A stretch of 64,000 nt of DNA, from assembly GCA_963801065.1 (NCBI GenBank), contig CAWDDG010000004.1, forward strand, positions 310,001-374,000, given 5' to 3'. Position numbers and translations under genes: made by a program. The notes below the pieces were generated by a model. It saw only the letters and a program-made list of their open reading frames with translations, had not been told where the DNA came from and did no database searches. This DNA comes from CAWDDG01 sp963801065. GTDB taxonomy: Bacteria; Actinomycetota; Actinomycetes; Jiangellales; Jiangellaceae. Each line of letters starts with the position of its first letter. Position 1 is the first letter of the stretch. This document shows, piece by piece, positions 1-8,436 of this stretch.

Positions 1-34
1 CCCACGGGCTATGTGAAGGCTGTGGAGCCGTTGG

Positions 35-1810
35 TCAGGGGCAGGTATTGGGCGCGGGCTCGCCTGCGAAGCGGTCGGCGATCCACGGCACGACATCGTG
101 TGCTGTGTCGTGGGCGGCCGTCACGTGGCCGATTCCGGGATACGTGCGGTAGTCGACGGTGTTGCCGGAATCGCACAGCTTGTTCACGAATTGCTGCTGA
201 ACGCCGGGCGAGACAATGGGGTCGGCCTCTCCTTGGGTGATCAGGATCGGGGCGTCGGTAGGTGTGCCGCCCGGTGTATTCTCCGCCAGCATCCTCGTCC
301 AGGGTTCGGTGTCCCAGGGTGGCTCGCTGAGGAACGTCACGTTCAGCGCGGTCGCGGCCGGCACCGAGGCCAAGATCTGGGCCGGATTGAGGATGCAGTT
401 CTCGGCGATCCTGTTCACGAGCGGTCGGGCCGCCGGGGTCAGGATCTGATTGAGTTCGGCCTCCTCATAGACCCGTGCCCACGACGCAAGCGCCATGGAG
501 ACGAGGATTTTCCCGACGGCCGTGCCGTCACCGCTCTTGGCCCTGAAGAGATCCACGAGATCGGACGCCGGAGCGCTCGCGACCACACCGACCAGATTCA
601 GCTCCTGGGCGTAGGTCGACGCCAACTGCCCGGTGAACAGCGAGGCTTGACCGCCCTGGGACTCGCCCCACACGACGAAATCGGAGCTGGCATCGGCCTC
701 GTCCAGGTTATAGGCGGCGCGCACGCTGTCGAGCGCGCCCATGCCCTCGGACTCGCCGACAAGGTAGGGGTGAGGGCCCGATGTACCCAGACCCTGGTAG
801 TCCGTGGCGGCGATGACGTAGCCCACCTCCATGAACTCCTCGATGCCAGCCAGGGTGGGTCCGTAGTCCGGGATGAGCGACGGGCTGCACTTCGAGGCGA
901 CGCCGACGGTGCCATGCGTCCAGGCGATCACCTTGCGTCCTTCTGCTGGCGCCGATCCGTCCGGCACGACGATGATGCCGCTGACCGCGGTCGGTTCGCC
1001 GTTATAGCCGGTCGACGTGTAGAGCACCCGGTACGCCGTCGCTCCCTGGTAGAAGTCGTCGATGACCTCGCTGCGGATGATCGTCCCGGGGGGACCATCC
1101 GGGAGAGGCGAAGGCGCCGTGTAGAACTCAGGGGGCGCGTCCGGCTGGGCTCGATGGATCGCGGCACTGATCGCCGCCCCGCCCAGCGCCAACATGAGCA
1201 CGACGATCACACCGGTCAGCCGCACCCACGTCGGCCACCGCGTTTCCTCCCTCGCAAGCTCACCGGGCTCAACCGAGCCGGACGGCGCACGGCGAAGCTT
1301 CAGTGCGATCCCGATCTGACCGAAACCGCACAACGCGGTGCCGACTCCGACGATGACTGCCAAAACCAGGACCGTCACCGAGGGCCAGCTCAAGACCAGC
1401 AGGCCGACCACGACACTGGCGAGCCCGCCGAGACCGATGATGAACCGCTCGTCGCCGCCATCGAAGACCGCGCTCGCGATCCTGACTACACCACCCACGA
1501 CAAGCGCGATCCCGATCACGACCGCCAAGGCGAACAGCGTGATTCCCGGCCACGCCACCGCCAAGACCCCTGCAACGATCCAGCCAACCCCGGTCACCCA
1601 CGACAGCCACGGCCGCGTGGACGCCGATGCCGACACAATCTCGGCCACCCCGGTCACGATCAAGGCGGCGGCGACCAGCCAGTGCAGCACCGAAAGCGAA
1701 TCGAACGGCCGCGCGATGAGCACGCCACCCAAGACAACGCACGCCACCCCGAGCAAGAGCACCGACCACCAAGGCAGCCGCGCAAACGCCGTCCTCAACC
1801 GGGTGAACAC
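35..1810 (-). CDS. HdeD-like membrane domain fused to secretory-lipase (LIP) family hydrolase
   Basis: A 591-residue protein in two parts. Residues about 14-170 form six closely spaced hydrophobic segments with the short-loop pattern of the HdeD/DUF308 family. A seventh segment at about 197-218 leads into an alpha/beta-hydrolase domain (about 245-585) of the secretory lipase family. The nucleophile elbow is GESQGG (Ser384); Asp530 in GEADPIVSP and His562 in GIGHVTAAH fit the rest of the triad. The hydrolase has no signal peptide of its own; the membrane half probably anchors it outside the cell, acting on an ester or lipid substrate that cannot be told from sequence. The ATG at 1810 is the natural start because the first transmembrane helix begins right after it. 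The next gene on the same strand lies 220 bp upstream, so it is probably its own unit. The fusion is the unusual point. Family calls are by motif recognition. Confidence 0.8.
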   Translation of the reverse strand: MFTRLRTAFARLPWWSVLLLGVACVVLGGVLIARPFDSLSVLHWLVAAALIVTGVAEIVSASASTRPWLSWVTGVGWIVAGVLAVAWPGITLFALAVVIGIALVVGGVVRIASAVFDGGDERFIIGLGGLASVVVGLLVLSWPSVTVLVLAVIVGVGTALCGFGQIGIALKLRRAPSGSVEPGELAREETRWPTWVRLTGVIVVLMLALGGAAISAAIHRAQPDAPPEFYTAPSPLPDGPPGTIIRSEVIDDFYQGATAYRVLYTSTGYNGEPTAVSGIIVVPDGSAPAEGRKVIAWTHGTVGVASKCSPSLIPDYGPTLAGIEEFMEVGYVIAATDYQGLGTSGPHPYLVGESEGMGALDSVRAAYNLDEADASSDFVVWGESQGGQASLFTGQLASTYAQELNLVGVVASAPASDLVDLFRAKSGDGTAVGKILVSMALASWARVYEEAELNQILTPAARPLVNRIAENCILNPAQILASVPAATALNVTFLSEPPWDTEPWTRMLAENTPGGTPTDAPILITQGEADPIVSPGVQQQFVNKLCDSGNTVDYRTYPGIGHVTAAHDTAHDVVPWIADRFAGEPAPNTCP

Positions 1811-2033
1811 CAGGCGCCCCTCCTCATCGCCGCCGCAGATTACACGGGCAGCGTGAGCAAAGCCTGCTTACACAACGCGACGCCGTACCTGGACCGGGTG
1901 GTGCCTAGATCATTTTCGGCACGGGTGGGCGCGGCAGTCCGTTACATCCACCGCGCCCGCCCCGAGTCCATCCACTGGGCGCGCCCGGGCAGGGCCTGCG
2001 CCCGCATCGCCCGCCGACTCTGGCCTGCATCCG

Positions 2034-4052
2034 CTAGTGCGGCGTGAGGGTGCGCAAACCCCAGCCGTACGGGAACAGCGGGTCGTAGTCGGCGTCGCCC
2101 ACGTTGATGGGCACCTGCGCCTCCGTCCGCGGCCAGGTCATCGACAACTGTCCGGTGAACGGACGCTGACCGAAAAGCACATCCGCGACGCCGGAGCCCT
2201 CGCTGCCCGGCAGCCACGACGCCACGAGCGCATCCATCTCGCCGAGCTGGTCGGTAAGCACCTGCGGGCGGCCGGAGACCACCAGTACCACGCACGTCTC
2301 GATCGCCTGGCACACCTCATCGATGACCGCCCGGTCGGCGGGCTGCAGCGACAGCGACTTCTCCTCCAGCTGCTCCGGGGTGCAGAAACCACACTCCGGC
2401 CCGCCCACATCGCCGAACCCCTCGGCGTACGGCGTCTCGCCGACCACCACGACACCGACGTCCGCACCGGTCATCGGCGCCGAAGCGTCCTCGCTGAACG
2501 TCACGGTGGCCTGTGGTGCCACCTCGCGGATGCCCTCGAGGATCGTGGTGCCCGGAATGATGTCGCCAGACGCACCCTGCCACTGGATCGTCCAGCCGCC
2601 GGCTTGGTTGCCAATGTTGTCGGCGTTGCGGCCCGCGACATAGATGTTCGCGTCCGCTGGAAGCGGCAGTGCGTTGCCGTCGTTCTTCAGCAACACCTGA
2701 GACTCGGCCACCGCTTGCCTGGCGATCGAGCGATGCGCCGCGCTGCCAACCTGGTCCAGGTTGTCCATCGTGGCGAACGGCTGCTCGAACAGTCCGAGGT
2801 CGAACTTGGCACGCAGGATGCGCGACACGGCGTCGTCAATGCGTGCCTGGCTGACACGTCCGGCGTTGACCTCGGCAAGCAACAGTTCCTCGAACTGCTG
2901 GGCGCTGAAGGGTTCCATGAACATGTCGGTGCCGGCGTTGACCCCGACCTGCACCTTGTAAGCGGTGAGACCGCCGACGCCGGGGTTCGCCGGGTCCGGG
3001 ATCTGGTGGATGCCTTCCCAGTCGGAGATGATGAAGCCGCGGAAGTGCATCTCACCCTTGAGCACATCGGTGATGAGCTCGCTGTGGGCGTGCATCTTGA
3101 TCGGGTTGCCGACGCCGTCCTCGATCCAGTCCACGCTGGAGAACGACGGCATCACGCTGCCCACGCCGTGTCGCCGAAGCGCGCGACCGTACGGCGCCAG
3201 ATCGATCTGCTCGAATTGCTCGCGGCTGGTCACCGTGACGCCCTGGTCGATGGTGTACCGCTGCTCAAACCACGGCTTGCCGACGTTGGCCGCTGCCGTT
3301 GCGGCGTCGAACACCGTGTCGCCGTCACCCGCGTAGTGCTTCGCGGTCGCCAGCACGTGGTCGGGGTCGATCGGCGATCGCCCGTGGCCCTGGAGCCCGT
3401 TGATGATCGTCTCCATCTGGGCGACCAGCGTCGGGTCCTCTCCGAAGCTCTCATAGGTGCGACCCCATCGCTCGTCCCGGGCGACACAGACGCATGGCCC
3501 GAAACTCCAGGGGATGCCGGTCGCCCTGACCTCCTCCGCGGTGGCCTGGCCGACCTTCTCGACAAGGGCCGGGTTGCGCGTGGCGCCAAGGCCGATGTTG
3601 TGCGGGAAAATGGTCGCACCGTGGACGTTGCCGTGCCCGTGGACAGCGTCGATGCCATAGATGATGGGGATGCCCAGCCGAGTACTCAACGCCTGACTCT
3701 GGAACTCATTGACCATCGCGACCCACGCGGCAGGCGTGTTGGGCGTCGGCGTCGAGCCACCGCCGGACAGCACCGATCCCAGCCCCAACTCGGCAATCAC
3801 CGCGGGGTCACCCGCGACCGCGCCGCGCTCGGCCTGCGTCATCTGGCCGATCTTCTCCTCCAGCGTCATGCGGCCGAGCAGGTCGGTGACGCGTCGCTCC
3901 ACCGCGACGCCCGGGTTGAGATACGCCGGCCGGGCCGCGATCGCGGGCGCACCGCCGGCCGCCGCGGGACCAGCCGAGCCGGGGACGGTCGGCACCAACG
4001 ACACGATCAGAATGCCGATTCCGATGAAAACAGTGCGCGAACGGGATCGCAT
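2034..4052 (-). CDS. secreted glycoside hydrolase family 3 (beta-glucosidase-like)
   Basis: About 672 residues. An N-terminal Arg-rich start and hydrophobic stretch (VFIGIGILIVSLV) ending in small residues is a signal peptide, so the enzyme acts outside the cell. The GH3 N-terminal barrel is clear: KHYAGDGDT near residue 242 and the nucleophile motif GFIISDWEG with Asp348 (both numbered from the upstream GTG). A C-terminal GH3 sandwich domain follows and ends GWGL-like (PYGWGLRTL). It should release glucose or short sugars from beta-glucosides; the exact linkage is not visible. I chose the ATG at 4052 because GGAGG sits five to six bases upstream of it; a GTG at 4064 is the in-frame alternative. 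The gene stands alone. An inverted GTTATC/GATAAC pair 70-100 bp upstream may be a regulator site. Confidence 0.9.
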   Translation of the reverse strand: MRSRSRTVFIGIGILIVSLVPTVPGSAGPAAAGGAPAIAARPAYLNPGVAVERRVTDLLGRMTLEEKIGQMTQAERGAVAGDPAVIAELGLGSVLSGGGSTPTPNTPAAWVAMVNEFQSQALSTRLGIPIIYGIDAVHGHGNVHGATIFPHNIGLGATRNPALVEKVGQATAEEVRATGIPWSFGPCVCVARDERWGRTYESFGEDPTLVAQMETIINGLQGHGRSPIDPDHVLATAKHYAGDGDTVFDAATAAANVGKPWFEQRYTIDQGVTVTSREQFEQIDLAPYGRALRRHGVGSVMPSFSSVDWIEDGVGNPIKMHAHSELITDVLKGEMHFRGFIISDWEGIHQIPDPANPGVGGLTAYKVQVGVNAGTDMFMEPFSAQQFEELLLAEVNAGRVSQARIDDAVSRILRAKFDLGLFEQPFATMDNLDQVGSAAHRSIARQAVAESQVLLKNDGNALPLPADANIYVAGRNADNIGNQAGGWTIQWQGASGDIIPGTTILEGIREVAPQATVTFSEDASAPMTGADVGVVVVGETPYAEGFGDVGGPECGFCTPEQLEEKSLSLQPADRAVIDEVCQAIETCVVLVVSGRPQVLTDQLGEMDALVASWLPGSEGSGVADVLFGQRPFTGQLSMTWPRTEAQVPINVGDADYDPLFPYGWGLRTLTPH

Positions 4053-4123
4053 GCGGTCCTCCACGGTGAGGCAATCGGGCGACCAGCCCCGTCGGTCGAG
4101 GCCAACCTTCGTTTCGCTCGGTA

Positions 4124-4152
4124 GTTATCATTCCGGTTACGGCTCGATAACG
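4124..4152. promoter_or_regulatory. inverted GTTATC...GATAAC pair upstream of the GH3 gene
   Basis: GTTATC at 4124-4129 and GATAAC at 4146-4151 are inverted copies 16 bases apart, 72-100 bp upstream of the GH3 start codon. The right copy sits in TCGATAACG (4144-4152), a 9-mer that occurs again at 25270-25278 upstream of the sugar-binding-protein gene. This could be an operator for a LacI-type regulator. It is inference from position and symmetry only. Confidence 0.3.
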
Positions 4153-4329
4153 TCAAGGTCACGATGAGCGCGATCGCCTCCCCATGGACGCGTGTTTGTG
4201 GTTGTCCGAATCGGGTCACGGGTAGATCGCCTCCTTCTCCTCACGGCGGAGGCCCATCCGATCTGCATGCGATCCCGGCGAGTCGTCGCGGGGTCCTGAC
4301 CCAGCCATGACGGTGCCATGCAGATCGGC

Positions 4330-5475
4330 CTATTCGCTCCGTGAGCCATCCGCCAAGGCGATGGTCGGCTCGGGGACGTCTGAGCCGATCGCAGGACTCT
4401 CGTCTTGGACAAGGCCGAGGTTCCGAAGCGACGACATGGCGAGGCCAACGAGGCCGGTCGGTGACAGAACCCCTTGGACGATGGACAGCGCATCCGCACG
4501 TTCTGGCTCAGGACGCCGGTGGACGTCGAGGACTTGTGCAGCAGGATCCGCGAGATCCACCAACGCACGCGTACACCGGTAGTAGGCCAGCCGGGTCGGG
4601 TCGACGTCCGCGGCCCCGTACCCGTCGAAGAACCACGACTGCTGCTGCGGGCTCACCGGAGCGAAGGCGAGCACCCCGCCGATGACGAACATGAGGTCGC
4701 GTTCTCGTGGAGCGAGGACGGCATCGTCCCAGTCGATCAGCCAGACCCGCTCGTCTCCCCCGATCAGCATGTTGCCGAGGTGAGGGTCGCCGTGACACAC
4801 CTCGCTGGGCGTCTGCCGCGTACGAAGCTCCCGGCCGAGGTCATCGGCCTGCTCGAGAAGGGTCGACACGAGGCCGGCCGCGGCGCACCACTCCTGAGCC
4901 AGGGCCCGAGCGAGGTGATCAGTTGGGCCGCCGACGCCAGCTGGCTCGTCGACCGACCTGTGGAGCCGGTTGTCGAGAGCCCGGACGGTGGACGCCACCC
5001 GTTCGTGGGCGTGATCCTCGCGCGGCAGAAGCTTCGCCAGCGGGTCCGTCACCGCGGTCGCATGCACCATCGCCAGCAGCGCGCCGTAGGACGCCCAATG
5101 CTGAGAGCTCATCCCACCGCTGAGCGCGCGGTCATCCGACACCCACGGAACAACGGAAAGTCGACGGCCCTCGTGTTCACTCCACAGCCGCCCGTCACGG
5201 GTCGGCACCGGCCCGGCGACACCCGGCACCCCGCGCTCTGCGAGATAGGCTGACACGATCATCCCTGCCGGCGTCCCGCCCCCGCTCAGCTTGACCGCAT
5301 ACGGCGCCCCGTCCACGGAGACCCCGCGCCACAGCTCCGCGGCCTCGTCCGCGCCGTGCCCCACCCCGTCGATTGAGCTGAGGTCGACGCCGAAGTCCTC
5401 CCGGACCCACCCACGCAAGCGCTCACCGACGCCCGCCACCAGCCCGTCACCGAACCCGTCGTCGTCCACGAGCAC
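4330..5475 (-). CDS. aminoglycoside phosphotransferase (APH) family kinase
   Basis: A 381-residue protein of the APH/choline-kinase-like fold. The catalytic loop is VCHGDPHLGNML and the metal-binding motif is WLIDWDDAV (Asp), followed by the usual helical C-terminal lobe. It should phosphorylate a small hydroxylated metabolite using ATP in the cytoplasm. The N-terminal lobe (LWRGVSVDGAPYAVKLSGGG) carries the expected ATP-binding Lys, so the enzyme looks active. Start is a GTG at 5475; a second GTG two codons on is possible. It is divergent from the methyltransferase with a 234-bp gap. Nothing around it names the substrate, and antibiotic resistance should not be assumed from the fold. Confidence 0.8.
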   Translation of the reverse strand: MLVDDDGFGDGLVAGVGERLRGWVREDFGVDLSSIDGVGHGADEAAELWRGVSVDGAPYAVKLSGGGTPAGMIVSAYLAERGVPGVAGPVPTRDGRLWSEHEGRRLSVVPWVSDDRALSGGMSSQHWASYGALLAMVHATAVTDPLAKLLPREDHAHERVASTVRALDNRLHRSVDEPAGVGGPTDHLARALAQEWCAAAGLVSTLLEQADDLGRELRTRQTPSEVCHGDPHLGNMLIGGDERVWLIDWDDAVLAPRERDLMFVIGGVLAFAPVSPQQQSWFFDGYGAADVDPTRLAYYRCTRALVDLADPAAQVLDVHRRPEPERADALSIVQGVLSPTGLVGLAMSSLRNLGLVQDESPAIGSDVPEPTIALADGSRSE

Positions 5476-5709
5476 ACGATGTCAGTCAGCGCGGCCCACG
5501 TTCCTGTGCCACGACAACGGCGGAAGTCTCGCGGTCACGAAGGAGCCACCCGCCGGCCTCGCGAGCAGGCCGGCCGGCATCGCGCGTATGACCTTTCCCA
5601 AGCTGACAGTGCGGATTCGATTCCGGTCCCGCTCCCGGGCTGTTGGCGGGCCCACGAGTGGTCTACGTTCGAAGCGACGCGAGACACAGCACTCAGAGAG
5701 GGCCCCGCT

Positions 5710-6534
5710 GTGACAGATACCCCTTCCCCTGTGGCCGACGAACAGCAACCCAAGATCGACACGACCATTCCCCATTCGGCCCGTATCTGGAACTACTGGC
5801 TGGGAGGCAAGGACAACTTCGCGATCGACCGCCAGGTGGGTGATCAAGTCCTTCTGATCTTTCCCGACATCGGTTACCTGGCTCGCTCGGTTCGTGCGTT
5901 CCTCGCCCGCGTCGTCACTTACCTCGCCGACGAGGCGGGGGTTCGGCAGTTCCTCGACATCGGCACCGGCCTGCCGACCACCAACAACACGCACGAGGTC
6001 GCGCAGGCGGCCGCGCCTGAAAGCCGCGTCGTCTACGTCGACAACGATCCTCTCGTACTGACGCACGCTCGGGCTCTGCTCACAAGCACGACGCAGGGCG
6101 TCACCGACTACATCGATGCCGATGCGCGCGACACCGGCAAGGTCTTGCAGGAAGCCGCAAAGACGCTGGACTTCACTCAGCCGGTCGCGATCACGATGCT
6201 CGGCGTCTTGGGGCACATTCTCGACGACGAAGAGGCGAACGCGATCGTGGACCAGTTGCTGGACGCCCTACCGTCCGGCAGCTATCTGGCGATCACCGAC
6301 CCCACCCACAGCGAGTCCATGGATGCGCTACTACATCAATGGAACCAGTTCGGTGAACCCAAGATGACCGCCCGTGATCCCGAGCAGATCGCAGAGTTCT
6401 TCGGTCGTCTCGAGTTGGTGGAGCCGGGCATGGTTCCGGTTTCGAAGTGGCGGCCCGATCTCGGCGATGTCAGGGTCAACGGCGATCCCCGCCCCGAGGC
6501 GGATCCGTTGGGTGCAGTCGGACGCAAGCCCTGA
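5710..6534 (+). CDS. SAM-dependent methyltransferase, DUF574 (Methyltransf_19) family
   Basis: A 274-residue protein with hallmarks of the actinobacterial DUF574 family: PHSARIWNYWLGGKDNF near the N-terminus, then QFLDIGTGLPT as the SAM-binding glycine-rich loop, VVYVDNDPLVL for the ribose-binding acid and SYLAITDPT further on. The family is common in Streptomyces and relatives; its substrates are mostly unknown. I place the start at the GTG at 5710 because GAGAGGG lies about nine bases upstream and homologous sequence begins here; reading continues open to 5479 but has no family similarity there. It is divergent from the APH kinase and is followed by the decayed region. Confidence 0.85.
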   Translation: MTDTPSPVADEQQPKIDTTIPHSARIWNYWLGGKDNFAIDRQVGDQVLLIFPDIGYLARSVRAFLARVVTYLADEAGVRQFLDIGTGLPTTNNTHEVAQAAAPESRVVYVDNDPLVLTHARALLTSTTQGVTDYIDADARDTGKVLQEAAKTLDFTQPVAITMLGVLGHILDDEEANAIVDQLLDALPSGSYLAITDPTHSESMDALLHQWNQFGEPKMTARDPEQIAEFFGRLELVEPGMVPVSKWRPDLGDVRVNGDPRPEADPLGAVGRKP

Positions 6535-6559
6535 TCGCTACCCGTCTTGTGCGGATCGG

Positions 6560-6838
6560 TCACTCCGCTCGCGCTGGCGCGTGGTGAGGTAATGCCAAAT
6601 CGGTCAGAACGGTCGGTTGCTGTCCTCGCGCTGGGTCGGGTCGTTGGTTGCCTGGACGGTGGTGCCGCACCACCAATGCCGTTCGATGCGATGTGCTTGG
6701 CAATGTGATCGGCGTCCTCCCAACCAGGGATGAGATCATCGCGAGCAGGTCACCGTCGCCGAACCGGCCCGCTGCTGCGGCAACCCCCCGTGCAGCGTCG
6801 ACCGGCTCGGCGCCCACGAGCGCGGCGAGCTCGACCGT
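6560..6838 (-). pseudogene. possible IS21-type transposase (IstA) C-terminal remnant
   Basis: On the minus strand from 6835 the frame reads VELAALVGAEPVDAARGVAA then AAGRFGDGDLLAMISSL. This resembles the C-terminal segment of IS21-family IstA (a VDxALxxAAxxGRFxDGDLASIL-like pattern). The match lasts about 40 residues and is preceded by a stop at 6839-6841; what follows (to a stop at 6560) is low-quality reading. No istB, DDE domain or terminal repeats were seen. If correct, this is a scar of an old insertion next to two other broken genes. Assignment is from memory of the motif and is tentative. Confidence 0.3.
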
Positions 6839-6925
6839 TCATCTTCGACCGGACCCGTTGGGCACCGACTGCGGCGGCCTCGACCAGCAGGAGTGCGCAC
6901 CCGGACTGAGCGCGAGGATCCGGGC

Positions 6926-8079
6926 TTACGGCAACCGGACGGCCTCCGAGCGCTGCCATGAATCGAGGGCGGCCGCGAAGACCCGATGACTGTCCACGGC
7001 CTCCTCTGGCGTGACACAGCCGAACGCTTCGCCGAGCTGACCGGCCCGCTCGGCCAGGTAGGACGCCCACATCTGCTGGATAGCGTCGGAAAACCCGAAC
7101 TCGAAGATGCCACCGGTGATGGTGGCGAAGCAGGATTGGCTACCCATCTCCACCTCCTGCCAGACCTGCTCGCCATCCGCGACGGACATCACGCGGAGCG
7201 TCTTGGGGTATCGCGTGCAGAACTCCACACCACCTTTCATCCCGAGCACCTTCAGGGACCAGGAGTTCCTCTGTCCGGGGTCGATCCGCTTCGTGGTGAG
7301 GTGCAGGGGGAAGACCTCGGCCTCCTGACCGCCGATCTGGTCTGTTGCGGTGCACAGCAGGGTGGCGTTTTCGATGGTGTCGCAGGACGAGATCTCCGTC
7401 CGGGCCCGGGCGGCTCGGCACCAGGTCCTGCAGCACGGCGAACACCCGGTCGGGCACCCAACCCGAGCCGCAGGGGCACATGTAGCACGTGCATCCCGAG
7501 GTCGTTGAGGACGCCGTTCGCTCCGCAGTACCTGGCCTGGCGCTTCCAGTTGATCAGCTTGTGCGCGTCGAGATCACTGGAATGGCTGAAGCCGCTGTGC
7601 ACCTCGATGATGCGGCCCAGCGACCCAGAGGTGACGCGTGAAATCGCGGCCTGCGCCCCGGGGAAGAACGGCAGCTCGCTGGAGCAGCGTACGAAGGACT
7701 CCGGATGGCGTTCCACGGCGGCGAGGATCGCCCGCGCCGAACCAAGGTCGATGCCGAACGGTTTCTCCGCGAGGAGTGACGCGCCGGCCTCGATCGCATC
7801 GACGTAGATCTGCTCGTGCAGGTCATGGCGCACGGCGATGTAGAGCACTTCGGGTCTGTCGCCGAGCAGGTCGTGGTAGTCGGTGCTGCGGACTTGGACC
7901 GAGGGGATGTGGTCGAACCAGGCCAGGGCGGCCGGGTCGATGTCGCACACGTGGGTGAGCTCGGGTCGTACGGGGTGGTCGATCAGCGCAGCCCATCGGG
8001 CGAACGCGACTGCGACCTCCTTGCCCACGAGGCCGCCGCCGACAATGCCGACGCTGACTGACTGCTGATCGCGCGTCAC
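6926..8079 (-). pseudogene. Gfo/Idh/MocA family oxidoreductase, two frameshifts
   Basis: Starting at a GTG at 8079, the frame gives SVGIVGGGLVGKEVAVAF (Rossmann NAD(P) loop), then AEKPFGID, the classic EKP motif of the Gfo/Idh/MocA family, and continues to LGMHVLHVPLRLG near 7465. Reading then moves one frame on for WVPDRVFAVLQDLVPSRPGP, and again near 7400 for CDTIENATLLC and the C-terminal domain, ending at a TAA at 6926. Total length is 1154 nt. Removing two bases gives 384 codons, normal for the family, so each shift is most simply one extra base. The start overlaps the stop of the aldolase stub by four bases (GTGA), so the two were once an operon for sugar or polyol catabolism. It may be a true pseudogene or contain sequencing errors. 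Confidence 0.75.
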
Positions 8080-8420
8080 GACGGAGAGCCTGCGGTCGCG
8101 CGGAGCCGCTCGCTGGCCCGCTCGGTGCTGAGCCCGTCGTGCAGGATGCCCAGCAGGGCGGCGACGAGTGCGGCCGGCCGGGGATGCTGGATGACGTTGC
8201 GTCCGTAGACGATGCCGCGCGCGCCCTGCTTTAGGGCGGCCTCGGTGCGGCGCAGCAGCTCGTCGTCCTCGACCCGTCCGCCGCCTCGCACGAGCACCGG
8301 CACGTCTCCCGCGGCCTCGACGACCTGGTGGTAGTCCTCGATGTCCGACGTCGGGTCGGCCTTGATCAGGTCGGCGCCGAGCTCGCGGGCTTGGCGTACC
8401 AGGGTGACAACCTTCGACGT
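8076..8420 (-). pseudogene. 3' remnant of a DhnA-type class I aldolase
   Basis: The frame ending at the TGA at 8076-8078 encodes LGADLIKADPTSDIEDY, then VPVLVRGGGR and RGIVYGRNVIQH, the C-terminal half of the DhnA/LsrF-type class I aldolase family (PF01791). The Lys of LIKADP fits the Schiff-base strand. Upstream of about 8420 the frame stops resembling the family and runs at once into the 3' end of the SulP gene (stop at 8437), so the N-terminal half, about 150 residues, is gone. With the four-base overlap onto the frameshifted oxidoreductase this marks a deletion or rearrangement junction near 8420-8437. Confidence 0.65.
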
Positions 8421-8436
8421 CGTCCCGTCGCAACGG

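Noticed and set aside
98..2047. Long open frame of 649 codons on the plus strand
   Set aside because: It is antisense to the HdeD-lipase gene, is Arg/Asp/Gln-rich with no family motifs, and is explained by the GC-rich codon bias of the other strand.
5600..5640. GGATTCGATTCC looks like a tRNA T-loop
   Set aside because: The flanking bases do not form the T-stem, and no acceptor, D or anticodon arms are present.
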